Below, piece by piece: positions 31,765 to 38,560 of a stretch of 64,000 nucleotides of DNA. How positions within the stretch are numbered: the first letter of the stretch is position 1; every line of letters starts with the position of its first letter. The translations under genes and the position numbers were made by a program. Where the stretch lies: contig NZ_JMSQ01000009.1 of the NCBI RefSeq assembly GCF_000696575.1, forward strand, positions 1 through 64,000, in the 5' to 3' direction. Below the pieces are notes generated by a model. That model searched no databases, had not been told where the DNA came from, and worked only from the letters and a program-made list of their open reading frames with translations. This DNA is from Siccibacter colletis (GTDB lineage Bacteria > Pseudomonadota > Gammaproteobacteria > Enterobacterales > Enterobacteriaceae).

Positions 31765-32171
31765 TGTGGAAACGACCTGCCACCCTTGAGGCGCTCAACG
31801 CCATGACCGCCGGGAACATGACCGGCCTGCTTGATATCCGATTTGTTTATCTCGACGACGCGCGGCTGGAGGCGACCATGCCGGTGGACAGCCGCACTCA
31901 TCAGCCTTTCGGCCTGCTGCACGGCGGCGCATCGGTGGTGCTGGCAGAGACGCTGGGGTCGGTGGCGGGATATCTCTGCACTGAAGGCGACCAGAGCGTG
32001 GTCGGGCTGGAAGTGAATGCCAATCATATCCGCAGCGTGCGCAGCGGCCTGGTGCGCGGCGTCTGTCGGGCGGTGCACGTGGGCCGGCGTCACCAGGTGT
32101 GGCAGATAGAGATCGTTGATGAGCAGGGCAGGTTATGCTGCACGTCACGGCTGACCACGGCGGTGGTGTAG
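31764..32171 (+). CDS. menI: 1,4-dihydroxy-2-naphthoyl-CoA hydrolase
   Basis: 135 residues, a single hotdog-fold thioesterase (E. coli MenI/YdiI 136). HGGASVVLAETLGSVAGY holds the catalytic Glu, and GLEVNANHIRSVRSGLVRGVCRAVHVGRRHQVWQIEI continues the fold. It releases 1,4-dihydroxy-2-naphthoate from CoA in menaquinone synthesis. Its start overlaps the ydiJ stop, so the two are translationally coupled, as in E. coli. A long hairpin terminator follows. Confidence 0.95.
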   Translation: MWKRPATLEALNAMTAGNMTGLLDIRFVYLDDARLEATMPVDSRTHQPFGLLHGGASVVLAETLGSVAGYLCTEGDQSVVGLEVNANHIRSVRSGLVRGVCRAVHVGRRHQVWQIEIVDEQGRLCCTSRLTTAVV

Positions 32172-32196
32172 TGCCTTCGGCGACAAAATAAAAATA

Positions 32197-32252
32197 AATA
32201 AACGCAGCGCTGTTAAAAATTAATGTTATTCAGCGCTGCGTTTATTTTTACC
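32197..32252 (+). terminator. Long-stem terminator after menI
   Basis: AATAAACGCAGCGCTG (32197-32212) is perfectly complementary to CAGCGCTGCGTTTATT (32231-32246) and is followed by TTTACC. It closes the ydiJ-menI unit. The 16-bp stem with A and T flanks could act in both directions. Confidence 0.85.
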
Positions 32253-32390
32253 TATCCTCGGAAGCGCGCATTTTTTTCACCTATTAAAAACGTGTAAACG
32301 TAAAGAAAAGCAAAGTCGAATGAGATAAATCTCTAAGGATAAATAAAGCTTGCGCCGAAAAGTTAAACATGCGCTAATGATGGTGTCGGT

Positions 32391-32543
32391 TTGATTGACA
32401 GACACATCTCAGCATTTCATTAAAGCAGTCCTCATCTTTACGTATCCACGATACCTCTTCCTTTGAGTCTCCACTTTATGCTCTGATTCACGCTGTTCTC
32501 AGACCATTTACGCCCGAAAGGCACAAAGAAAAGGATAAAAAAT
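32391..32543 (+). promoter_or_regulatory. Cold-shock type long leader of the csp gene
   Basis: The gap between menI and the csp gene is 372 nt. About 150 nt before the ATG stands TTGATTGACAGA, close to the cold box (TGACGTACAGA) at the 5' end of cspA-family mRNAs. The rest of the leader is AT-rich and ends with AAAGAAAAGGATAAAAAAT. Cold-regulated folding is inferred from the family. Confidence 0.55.
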
Positions 32544-32756
32544 ATGTCTGGTAAAATGACTGGTTCCGTAAAATGGTTCAACCCGGAAAAAGGCTTCGGC
32601 TTTATTTCTCCCGAGGACGGCAGCAAAGACGTGTTCGTACACTTCTCCGCTATCCAGAGTGATGATTTCCGTACCCTGTACGAAGATCAAAAAGTTGAGT
32701 TTTCAGTTGAGAACGGCCCCAAAGGCCCGTCAGCTGTTAACGTGGTTGCGCTCTAA
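32544..32756 (+). CDS. CspA-family cold-shock protein
   Basis: 70 residues, a single cold-shock domain like E. coli CspA/CspB/CspG. RNP1 (KGFGFIS) and RNP2 (DVFVHFSAI) are intact, so it should bind single-stranded RNA and DNA and melt RNA structure in the cold. Which Csp of E. coli it corresponds to cannot be decided. It has a long leader with a cold-box-like element, and a small zinc-finger-like gene follows after 10 nt, as the cspG/ymcF pair of E. coli does. Confidence 0.95.
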   Translation: MSGKMTGSVKWFNPEKGFGFISPEDGSKDVFVHFSAIQSDDFRTLYEDQKVEFSVENGPKGPSAVNVVAL

Positions 32757-32766
32757 GGACAACACT

Positions 32767-32955
32767 ATCACTGATCAAATTCATTTCAGATGTCCATGCT
32801 GTCACGGTTCACAATACCGAACCTCAGCCTTCGACGTCACAGAAAATAATCCGTTTGGTGCAAAATGTATTTTTTGTAAGTCAGCGATGACGACTTTCGA
32901 TAACATTGCCCACCTGATTCAGAAAAGCTATTCAGCGTCTGAGTTCCGGAAATAA
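32767..32955 (+). CDS. YmcF/YnfQ-like cold-shock microprotein, AUC start
   Basis: 62 residues if translation begins at ATC (32767). The protein reads (M)TDQIHFRCPCCHGSQ, with a second half around FGAKCIFCKSAMTTFD; CPCC and CIFC form a likely zinc ribbon. From memory it matches E. coli YmcF (MTHQLHFRCPCCHGSQ) nearly residue for residue, a cold-shock microprotein reported to start at a near-cognate codon downstream of a csp gene. No ATG or GTG is available in frame before the first Cys pair; AAGGA lies 7 nt before the ATC, right at the csp stop codon. Function is unknown. A terminator closes the csp-ymcF unit. Confidence 0.78.
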   Translation: MTDQIHFRCPCCHGSQYRTSAFDVTENNPFGAKCIFCKSAMTTFDNIAHLIQKSYSASEFRK

Positions 32956-32966
32956 AATAAATAGAT

Positions 32967-32999
32967 AAAGCCTCGCAGCGATGCGGGGCTTTATTTTTT
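32967..32999 (+). terminator. Terminator after the csp-ymcF pair
   Basis: AAAGCCTCGCA (32967-32977) pairs with TGCGGGGCTTT (32982-32992, one G-T pair) and is followed by ATTTTTT. Confidence 0.9.
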
Positions 33000-33201
33000 C
33001 CGCCCCCTTTTTTATTAACCATTATGCCCCCATGTCATTAATGACAGCACGACATCGGTTACGCTGGGGATATATTCCGGAACGGTGGGATGTGCTGACG
33101 GCGTTGGGTATACCAGCGCGTGAAAATACGAGGCGGAAGACTGCTTCATATGAAAGGTAAAAGTTCAGCCGGCGTTATGCTGCTGAATACCCGGAGGTAA
33201 T

Positions 33202-33393
33202 GTGGACAATGAAACGGAAATACCTTGTGCGGTAAAAATGCTCATTGGCAGTGCGGTAACGCATCTGCTGATGCCCCAGGGGGCGGTGAGAGTGCAGGAT
33301 ATCATCCATGTGCTGCATCAGCTCAGCCTGACGGATGACGATCCTGCATCCTGTCACCATGCTATTCGCCTGCTGAAGGCGAAAATGCATTAA
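33202..33393 (+). CDS. Small AriR/YmgA-like connector protein, copy A, GTG start
   Basis: 63 residues from a GTG with GGAGG 4 nt upstream; no in-frame ATG fits. Sequence: IGSAVTHLLMPQGAVRVQDIIHVLHQL, then LLKAKMH at the end. It resembles the gene at 36809-37012 (similar N-terminus, GxAV..L, LL or II plus AKM at the end) and, more distantly, the helix-pair proteins YmgA and AriR. Those E. coli proteins lack enzymatic motifs and feed signals into the Rcs phosphorelay. It converges on the AriR-like gene, with a hairpin between. Cassette A, gene 1. Confidence 0.7.
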   Translation: MDNETEIPCAVKMLIGSAVTHLLMPQGAVRVQDIIHVLHQLSLTDDDPASCHHAIRLLKAKMH

Positions 33394-33395
33394 GC

Positions 33396-33415
33396 CCCGC
33401 GTCGGGTGACGCGAG
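33396..33415. terminator. Hairpin between converging cassette A genes
   Basis: CGCGTC (33398-33403) and GACGCG (33408-33413) form a tight stem with loop GGGT, just between two converging genes. There is no long T run, so termination is only likely. Confidence 0.5.
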
Positions 33416-33424
33416 GCGATAGCC

Positions 33425-33673
33425 TTATGCGTCGTCAGGGGTTCTGCCGACGACGATTTCCAGCGTACTGCGCAACACATCCAGATGAACCACATCGGTG
33501 GTGCTTTCCATTTCGGCGATGAGATACAGAATGATGGCTTTATTGGTCACTTTCCGCTCGTCGGCAAGAATGTTGCGGATCACCGCACCCAGCACCTCTG
33601 ACTCCTGGGCCAGCTGATCGCCTGCGCTTTTGAAAAACGAAACGATCTCTTTTTCTGAAGAATTTTGCTGCAT
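33425..33673 (-). CDS. ariR: AriR (YmgB)-like connector protein, copy A
   Basis: 82 residues. It matches E. coli AriR/YmgB in SEVLGAVIRNILADERKVTNKAIILYLI, in the STTDVVHLDVLRSTLEIVV helix and in the PDD end. YmgB is a small all-helical dimer that affects biofilm, acid resistance and, through RcsC, colanic acid and RprA. Last gene of a minus-strand set in the E. coli order ycgZ-ymgA-ariR. The gene symbol marks the family; there are two copies in this window (the other is at 37069-37323). Confidence 0.82.
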   Translation of the reverse strand: MQQNSSEKEIVSFFKSAGDQLAQESEVLGAVIRNILADERKVTNKAIILYLIAEMESTTDVVHLDVLRSTLEIVVGRTPDDA

Positions 33674-33797
33674 AGTATTTGCTCTGCGAAAAGAATAAGT
33701 CTTTAGCCGTCCGGCATCAGCTGAGCCTGAAGATCCTGCTCAAAACACAATGCCCGGGGAACCTCTGCCCCGGTTACGACCCGATAAAATTACGCGC

Positions 33798-34091
33798 TTA
33801 GTGCTTTTTTGTCCCGGCAGGCGGCGCATCGCCATCGAACATTGCGCCTCTGCCCTCCTTATCACGGCTGCCCGGCAGGCGCTTACCGCGTTTCGCAGGG
33901 ACCCCACGGCGCACTTCAGCAATGGCACTCTTAATGACCTCCTGACGCAGGGCATCATTTTCACCTGCGGCCATCACTTCAAGCCGGGCGATGAGTGACG
34001 CGCTGCTGATGGGCGCATTGTCATTGAGTAACGCCAGCACGGCCTCGCCGATAATATGGTCTGCTAATTTATCTTTATCACTTTCGTACAT
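33798..34091 (-). CDS. YmgA-like connector protein, copy A
   Basis: 97 residues. LADHIIGEAVLALLNDNAPISSASLIARLEVMA is followed by LRQEVIKSAIAEVRRG and a basic, Gly/Pro-rich tail ending PPAGTKKH. It resembles E. coli YmgA and the copy at 37359-37649. An in-frame extension to 34145 is possible, but the ATG at 34091 aligns with the sister gene and has AGAGAAG upstream. In E. coli YmgA works with AriR in the Rcs pathway. Confidence 0.78.
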   Translation of the reverse strand: MYESDKDKLADHIIGEAVLALLNDNAPISSASLIARLEVMAAGENDALRQEVIKSAIAEVRRGVPAKRGKRLPGSRDKEGRGAMFDGDAPPAGTKKH

Positions 34092-34267
34092 AACAACTTC
34101 TCTGATTACATTTTGCCTGGCAGATCGGTTAACCGCGCCGGACACGCACCCGTAAGGGCGCAGTGGGACTTAATCGCGTAGCGTGAGAACATCACTCCCG
34201 GTAAGCCCATCCTGAATGTCGCGCATCAACAAATCAGGTGCAATCATGGGCGCCATACCTGCGGGTA

Positions 34268-34507
34268 TTAGCGCTGGAACATCATTCCGACGAGCTCTCT
34301 GTAATGAGCATCCTGTTCCGGAGTACAGGCCATCTCAAGTCGGTACATGAGCTTTGCACAAATCGCCCTGCGGCTGAGCCTTTTGCCTTCGCGTAACAGC
34401 TCAACCACCACTTCTCCCAGCGTCTCCTGCTGCGACAGATTAACGGCTTTACTGAAATAACGTGAGATGTCGCTGGCAGAGTCCGACCTCGAACCGTACC
34501 GATGCAT
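34268..34507 (-). CDS. ycgZ: YcgZ-like connector protein, copy A
   Basis: 79 residues. DISRYFSKAVNLSQQETLGEVVVELLREGKRLSRRAICAKLMYRLE aligns with E. coli YcgZ over its length, with RYF at the same residue number (16-18) in both. AAGGG lies 7 nt before the ATG. First gene of the ycgZ-ymgA-ariR set of cassette A. Two TTGTACAGG-type repeats lie 69-96 nt upstream. Confidence 0.85.
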   Translation of the reverse strand: MHRYGSRSDSASDISRYFSKAVNLSQQETLGEVVVELLREGKRLSRRAICAKLMYRLEMACTPEQDAHYRELVGMMFQR

Positions 34508-34575
34508 GATTTCACCCTTAAATGATTAAGTCAGGATTACATTTAAAAAGTAAAAATTAACGAAATTCAGAAAAG

Positions 34576-34603
34576 TTGTACAGGATTGATCATAGCGTAC
34601 AGG
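34576..34603 (-). promoter_or_regulatory. Direct-repeat operator upstream of ycgZ copy A
   Basis: TTGTACAGG (34576-34584) and GCGTACAGG (34595-34603) are direct repeats with starts 19 bp apart. The same pair with the same spacing stands before ycgZ copy B. TTGTACA half-sites are typical of the MlrA/BluR group of MerR regulators; BluR represses these genes in E. coli. The assignment is an inference. Confidence 0.6.
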
Positions 34604-34736
34604 TAAGTTTTTTTTAGCAATTCGTGCTAAGTGAGGCGTGGAGCAGATAAAGGGGGGGGAGAAACCGGTTACGCGAACAGGACTCTCTGAATGTCATCCG
34701 TGACATCAAGGTAAACACCAGCAAATCGCGTTAGCG

Positions 34737-35048
34737 TCAGCTTTTAGTTCGTGGACGTTGTTCCAGGGTAACAACGTTATCTCGTTCGGCATGATGTTCG
34801 GCTTCATCATGGCCCATAATGTCCCAGTTAAGCGCAGCGATATGCTGGCTACCCAACTCGCGAAAGGTATTCAGCCAGTCGCAGGCTTCATAAATCGCGG
34901 CCTGACGTTCGGGTGAGGTGGTGCGATGCGCCATCAAACCCAGCTGCCTGACCAGTGCTGCTACGTCAATTTCCTGTTCATTAAGCGCCAGGTACATGGC
35001 CGCTTCACCAATAATAACCCTGGTTTTCTCATCGTTATTAAAATACAA
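34737..35048 (-). CDS. YmgA-related small protein, copy A, TTG start
   Basis: 103 residues from a TTG with AGGAGG 4 nt upstream; the only nearby ATG is out of frame and closes at once. VIIGEAAMYLALNEQEIDVAALVRQLGLMA is a diverged form of the YmgA helix pair and aligns with the gene at 38270-38560 (LIGQAAMQLLLRSQDVNVQTLQKEMLTMA). The hydrophilic tail is acidic then basic. No enzymatic motif. Gene 5 of cassette A, with the perfect TTGTACAA palindrome 59-66 nt upstream. Confidence 0.7.
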   Translation of the reverse strand: MYFNNDEKTRVIIGEAAMYLALNEQEIDVAALVRQLGLMAHRTTSPERQAAIYEACDWLNTFRELGSQHIAALNWDIMGHDEAEHHAERDNVVTLEQRPRTKS

Positions 35049-35371
35049 GCATCCTCCTGTAATATTTTACCCATGTGCAGAAGCTATAATTTCTCATTAT
35101 TCAGGTTTGTACAACGGCCCGAACAGAAGAAAACAGGGATAGAGCGGCTGTCAACCATAACAAATTGATAACATGGCAATTTTAAAGTTGAAATTATGTT
35201 TTACAATATATTTCGTAAGGTCATTTCAGCGTAACGGCATACGCTAATAGCACATCGCGACGCTTGGATTATGCAGCTGGGCGCGAAACAAGAAATAAAC
35301 GCAGCGTGAAAACGCCAGGCCAGAGAAATAGCATGGCCGGAACGAGCCGGCCATAAAATAGCGTATAGTGG
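35049..35371. other. Intergenic region downstream of bluF
   Basis: 323 nt, mostly AT-rich. It holds TTTGTACAA (35106-35114), related to the ycgZ operators, and a perfect hairpin, ATGGCCGG (35333-35340) with CCGGCCAT (35347-35354), which probably ends the bluF transcript. No gene was seen. Confidence 0.6.
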
Positions 35372-36583
35372 TTACCGAAGTTCAGGCCAGGCAACCGGGG
35401 GCAATGCACCCAAAGCTGGTGCTGCGAAAAGAGCGCCCTGGAAGCTGGAAATACCTGCCACTTCCAGCCACATCCACTCTTCGGGTTGTTCAACACCCTC
35501 AGCCGTCACGGCGATTTCCAGTGCGGTACAGCACTTGATGATCGCCAGTACGATGGCCTGTTTCGGGCCGCTTTTATGCACATCGCGAATGATGTTGCGA
35601 TCGATTTTAATCCGGTCCGGCTGTACCCGCGTGAGCATCAACAGGCCCGCCGAGCCGGCACCGAAATTATCAATCGCCAGACCAATTCCCGCCGCCTTAA
35701 GCTGGCGTACCGCCTGTTCGAAGTCGTCACCCCGGGAAACCACATCGCTTTCCATCACTTCCACTACCACCTGCTGTGGGACCAGACCGTTTTCATCAAT
35801 CGCGCGCAGCAGAAAATCGATGGCATCAGGCACCTTAACCAGCGACATCGGCAGCAGGTTAATCGACAGCGTCAGGCCGTCGATGCCGAGGCTGCTGGCC
35901 TGGGCAAACGCCAGCGCTTTGGCATTGAGATCGGTTTCATACATCCCATGAGGGGACAAAGTAGCGAAGAACTCCTTCAGGCTGCTGCCATTCGGGCCAC
36001 GCATTTTAGCTTCCACCGACACCACTTCACGGGCCATCGGATCAACGATGGGCTGAAACGCAAAACTGTACTCATCGGCGTGTGGCAGGGCAGAAACAGG
36101 CTGCGGAGCGGACTGCTCATCGGGCAGGAACACCCAGTGGTCGGCAGGCAGTACTTCGAAATAGTTTTTCTTCTCTGTGGCTTCAACGAAGGTCCGTAAA
36201 AACTGTAGCGCGCGGTCATCGTAGGTCAGCTGATAGCGGGATGTGCCGCGATCGAGCACCGACTGCAACACGGAAAACTCCTCATGCGCCCGCAGATCGA
36301 ACAACTCCATACCGGCATTGCCAAACCGGCGCGCCGGAGCGTGATCGCGCATCAGTTCCACCACATTATGGTGCTTTGCATCGGCACAGATGCGGTTATA
36401 AACGGCGTTTACCCCGTCTTCCGGCCCTTCCAGCAGCTGAAAAAAGTGGGTGCCGTTGAACAACAAAATGCCCGTGACGTCATAGGACGCGTTGCGTTCG
36501 CTGGCTTTATGGACCATGTTTTCCAGCGTTTTCAGCGTGACGTCATCGGAAATGTGACTGCGGTAGAGAAGGGTAGTCAGCAT
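35372..36583 (-). CDS. bluF: Blue-light-sensing BLUF-EAL protein
   Basis: 403 residues, the length of E. coli BluF. The N-terminal FAD-binding BLUF domain (1-93) keeps Tyr7 (LLYRSH), the Asn near 31 and Gln49 (HFFQLLEG). A linker leads to a C-terminal EAL fold in which the catalytic motifs are gone (VEAKMRG in place of EALIR; IDNFGAG instead of the metal-binding DDFG), so no c-di-GMP hydrolysis is expected. In E. coli light-excited BluF frees the repressor BluR from the ycgZ-ymgA-ariR promoter. No bluR lies next to it here; it must be elsewhere. It sits between the two ycgZ/ymgA/ariR cassettes. Confidence 0.95.
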   Translation of the reverse strand: MLTTLLYRSHISDDVTLKTLENMVHKASERNASYDVTGILLFNGTHFFQLLEGPEDGVNAVYNRICADAKHHNVVELMRDHAPARRFGNAGMELFDLRAHEEFSVLQSVLDRGTSRYQLTYDDRALQFLRTFVEATEKKNYFEVLPADHWVFLPDEQSAPQPVSALPHADEYSFAFQPIVDPMAREVVSVEAKMRGPNGSSLKEFFATLSPHGMYETDLNAKALAFAQASSLGIDGLTLSINLLPMSLVKVPDAIDFLLRAIDENGLVPQQVVVEVMESDVVSRGDDFEQAVRQLKAAGIGLAIDNFGAGSAGLLMLTRVQPDRIKIDRNIIRDVHKSGPKQAIVLAIIKCCTALEIAVTAEGVEQPEEWMWLEVAGISSFQGALFAAPALGALPPVAWPELR

Positions 36584-36808
36584 AACGAGGTTCCGGTTTG
36601 GCGAATGTGGCCGGTACTGTAGCAGATACCCCGCGGGGGATGTCCAGCAATGTCCTGTTCATATCAATGAATTAAGACAACTCATTTCTGAGCTGTATCA
36701 GTTACGCCACAGAGTCTGTAGGATAATGCGGTGCCTGAAGACGGGTGTCACTTTGGACGGTGAGATGATAGCTTGAATGTCCGTCCAGTAATAAACGGAG
36801 GAGAACGT

Positions 36809-37012
36809 TTGGATCATGAGAAACCCAACATTCCCGAAGAAGCCCTTGCTGCAGTAGGTTACGCCGTATCCCAGCTTATCAGGGCTGGTAAACCGGTACA
36901 TATGCATGACATCACGGCGCGGTTACAGGAGCTGGTAGAACAGACAACTGACGAGACCCAGAAACGTTCGCTGTTGCATGCGGTCCGGATAATTGCCGCA
37001 AAAATGAACTAG
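36809..37012 (+). CDS. Small AriR/YmgA-like connector protein, copy B, TTG start
   Basis: 67 residues from a TTG with GGAGGA 6 nt upstream. EEALAAVGYAVSQLIRAGKPVHMHDITARLQELV is followed by LLHAVRIIAAKMN. It is the sister of the GTG-started gene at 33202-33393 and stands in the same place relative to its AriR-like neighbour. An upstream TTG at 36773 would add 12 residues but runs through the ribosome site. It is divergent from bluF over 225 nt. Confidence 0.7.
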   Translation: MDHEKPNIPEEALAAVGYAVSQLIRAGKPVHMHDITARLQELVEQTTDETQKRSLLHAVRIIAAKMN

Positions 37013-37030
37013 CCGGGTGAGCAGATGAAA

Positions 37031-37059
37031 CCAGAGCCGCAGGGTGCAACGGCTCCGGG
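37031..37059. terminator. Hairpin between converging cassette B genes
   Basis: GAGCCG (37034-37039) pairs with CGGCTC (37050-37055), with CC and GG continuing the stem after a mismatch. Its position between converging genes mirrors the hairpin at 33396. Confidence 0.55.
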
Positions 37060-37068
37060 TAAAATCAT

Positions 37069-37323
37069 TCAGATATGCAGATCGTCCGGCGTGTGGCTCA
37101 CCACCAGCTCCAGCGTCTGACGCAAAATATCCTGCTGTACGACATCATCTGTGCACTCCAGCTGTTTAATCAGATGGATGATGATGGCCTTGTTAGTAAC
37201 CTGACCCTGATGCGCAGCAAGATGGCGGATAGTTGCCCCGAGAACCTCGGTTTCACTGGTATACAAATCGCCCGCGTTCATGAAGTGCTGAAGAATAGCG
37301 GGGTGGACAAATTGCTGCTGCAT
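37069..37323 (-). CDS. ariR: AriR (YmgB)-like connector protein, copy B
   Basis: 84 residues. SETEVLGATIRHLAAHQGQVTNKAIIIHLIKQLE and VVQQDILRQTLELVVSHTPDD match E. coli AriR and the copy at 33425. AGGAT lies 7 nt before the ATG. It ends the second ycgZ-ymgA-ariR set. Role as for the first copy; which copy is the functional orthologue of E. coli AriR cannot be told from the sequence. Confidence 0.83.
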   Translation of the reverse strand: MQQQFVHPAILQHFMNAGDLYTSETEVLGATIRHLAAHQGQVTNKAIIIHLIKQLECTDDVVQQDILRQTLELVVSHTPDDLHI

Positions 37324-37358
37324 GTATCAGATCCTGTAAGACGGTAAACGATGGCAGT

Positions 37359-37649
37359 TTAATGCTTGTCGTCTTCCGGCGTGTCGTCGTGGTTGAAGAG
37401 ATAGTGCACGTTTTCGCCATTGTGCACCTGCTGTGTGTCACTGTTTGATGAGGCATTGTGGCTATTGCGAATTTCAGCAATCGCCCACTCGCAGGCCTGT
37501 CGGCGTGCTTCGCTCTGCTCATTTGCTGCCAGCATATGTAAGCGCGTAATCAGCACGCTGGCGGAAACGGTGCTGCCATCATGTAACAGCGAAAGGACGG
37601 CTTCACCCATCATGATGTCCGTCAATTTTTGTACTGTATCTCTGTTCAT
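37359..37649 (-). CDS. YmgA-like connector protein, copy B
   Basis: 96 residues. LTDIMMGEAVLSLLHDGSTVSASVLITRLHMLA aligns with copy A (LADHIIGEAVLALLNDNAPISSASLIARLEVMA). The tail is hydrophilic, Asn/Asp/His-rich (VHYLFNHDDTPEDDKH), unlike the basic tail of copy A. The stop lies 35 nt before the start of AriR copy B. Confidence 0.78.
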   Translation of the reverse strand: MNRDTVQKLTDIMMGEAVLSLLHDGSTVSASVLITRLHMLAANEQSEARRQACEWAIAEIRNSHNASSNSDTQQVHNGENVHYLFNHDDTPEDDKH

Positions 37650-37809
37650 ATCTGATTCTCTGGAAGTCAGTTTGCCCTGCTGTTCGTTTCTCGGGGCAGG
37701 GGTGGAATGCGTGCTGCAAATTCCGGGCTGGCTTCAGATGAAGAGGCTCAGAGATGAAAGCTGGCACGTCGCGACCGGGTAATAAACGGGCAGACGAGAC
37801 CAGCCGGCA

Positions 37810-38055
37810 TTATGCATCCCGAACGAAAAGCAGGCGAATGAGTTCCTGGAAGTGCGTTTTTTCTTCGCTGGTGTCGGCGTGCTCAAGGCGTGCCAGCAGC
37901 TTAGTGCAAATCGCTTTGCGATTCAGCGTACGTCCCGCTCGGAGAATTTCCACCACGACTCTGCCCAGCGTTTCCTGTTGAGAGGGAAGCGACGCTTCGC
38001 TGAAGTAACGTGCAATGTCGGCGTTGGGGAGCGTAGTGTATCCGTGCTGGCGCAT
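37810..38055 (-). CDS. ycgZ: YcgZ-like connector protein, copy B
   Basis: 81 residues from the ATG at 38055. DIARYFSEASLPSQQETLGRVVVEILRAGRTLNRKAICTKLLARLE matches E. coli YcgZ (ITRYFAKANLHTQQETLGEIVTEILKDGRNLSRKSLCAKLL in part). The ATG is preferred to upstream GTG and ATG codons because it leaves AAGGA 8 nt before it and puts RYF at residues 16-18, as in YcgZ and copy A. The direct-repeat operator stands 70-97 nt upstream. Confidence 0.85.
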   Translation of the reverse strand: MRQHGYTTLPNADIARYFSEASLPSQQETLGRVVVEILRAGRTLNRKAICTKLLARLEHADTSEEKTHFQELIRLLFVRDA

Positions 38056-38124
38056 TGGCATATCCTTCACGTTGAGTTGAAATTAACCTGTTGATAACTA
38101 CAAAGCTATACAACTTTGTGCTTC

Positions 38125-38152
38125 TTGTACAGGGAAGTCTGCGTTGTACAGG
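38125..38152 (-). promoter_or_regulatory. Direct-repeat operator upstream of ycgZ copy B
   Basis: TTGTACAGG occurs at 38125-38133 and again at 38144-38152, identical repeats with starts 19 bp apart. A further half-site in inverted direction (TATACAA, 38107-38113) lies nearer the gene. Spacing and sequence equal those before copy A. A MerR-type repressor such as BluR is the likely ligand (inference). Confidence 0.65.
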
Positions 38153-38230
38153 ATCTTTTTGGTCAAACTTTGTCAATGTGAGGGTGTTTGTGAAGGGGTG
38201 TTGTGGATTCTAAGTCATTAAAATACTTAG

Positions 38231-38262
38231 AAAACCACCACCGTGTGGCGTGTCGGTGGTGG
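38231..38262 (-). terminator. Terminator of the YmgA-related gene at 38270
   Basis: CCACCACC (38235-38242) pairs with GGTGGTGG (38255-38262); on the minus strand a TTTTC run follows. It isolates that gene from the ycgZ set downstream. Confidence 0.75.
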
Positions 38263-38269
38263 CGATGCG

Positions 38270-38560
38270 CTACTTTTTGGCACGGGGCTCGGGTGTCACA
38301 GCAAATTGAAACTCACCGGGCAATTTCCCTTCCAGCCAGCCAGCCCGTTCCGGGGTGCGGCTGCTGAGTGAGCAGTAGCCTGCGAGCCAGCGGCGTGTTT
38401 CATGCATCAGCATCAGCCGTTGTTCATCGTGCTCGGTTTCCGCCATCGTCAGCATCTCTTTCTGCAGGGTCTGGACGTTCACGTCCTGGCTTCTGAGAAG
38501 GAGCTGCATTGCCGCCTGGCCAATTAGCATGTTGCTCTGTTCTTCGTCAGAAATAAACAC
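38270..38560 (-). CDS. YmgA-related small protein, copy B, GTG start
   Basis: 96 residues from a GTG at 38560 with GGAGG 5 nt upstream. Upstream ATGs in frame (38623, 38590) lack a ribosome site, and the longer form has an unlike N-terminus. LIGQAAMQLLLRSQDVNVQTLQKEMLTMA, then LMHETRRWLAGY, aligns with the TTG-started gene at 34737-35048. The tail is basic (EPRAKK). Gene 5 of cassette B. Confidence 0.7.
   Translation of the reverse strand: MFISDEEQSNMLIGQAAMQLLLRSQDVNVQTLQKEMLTMAETEHDEQRLMLMHETRRWLAGYCSLSSRTPERAGWLEGKLPGEFQFAVTPEPRAKK

Noticed and set aside
33425..34507. Phage origin of the small genes in the accessory block
   Set aside because: They match chromosomal ycgZ, ymgA and ariR in order and sequence; no phage structural, lysis or integration gene is near.
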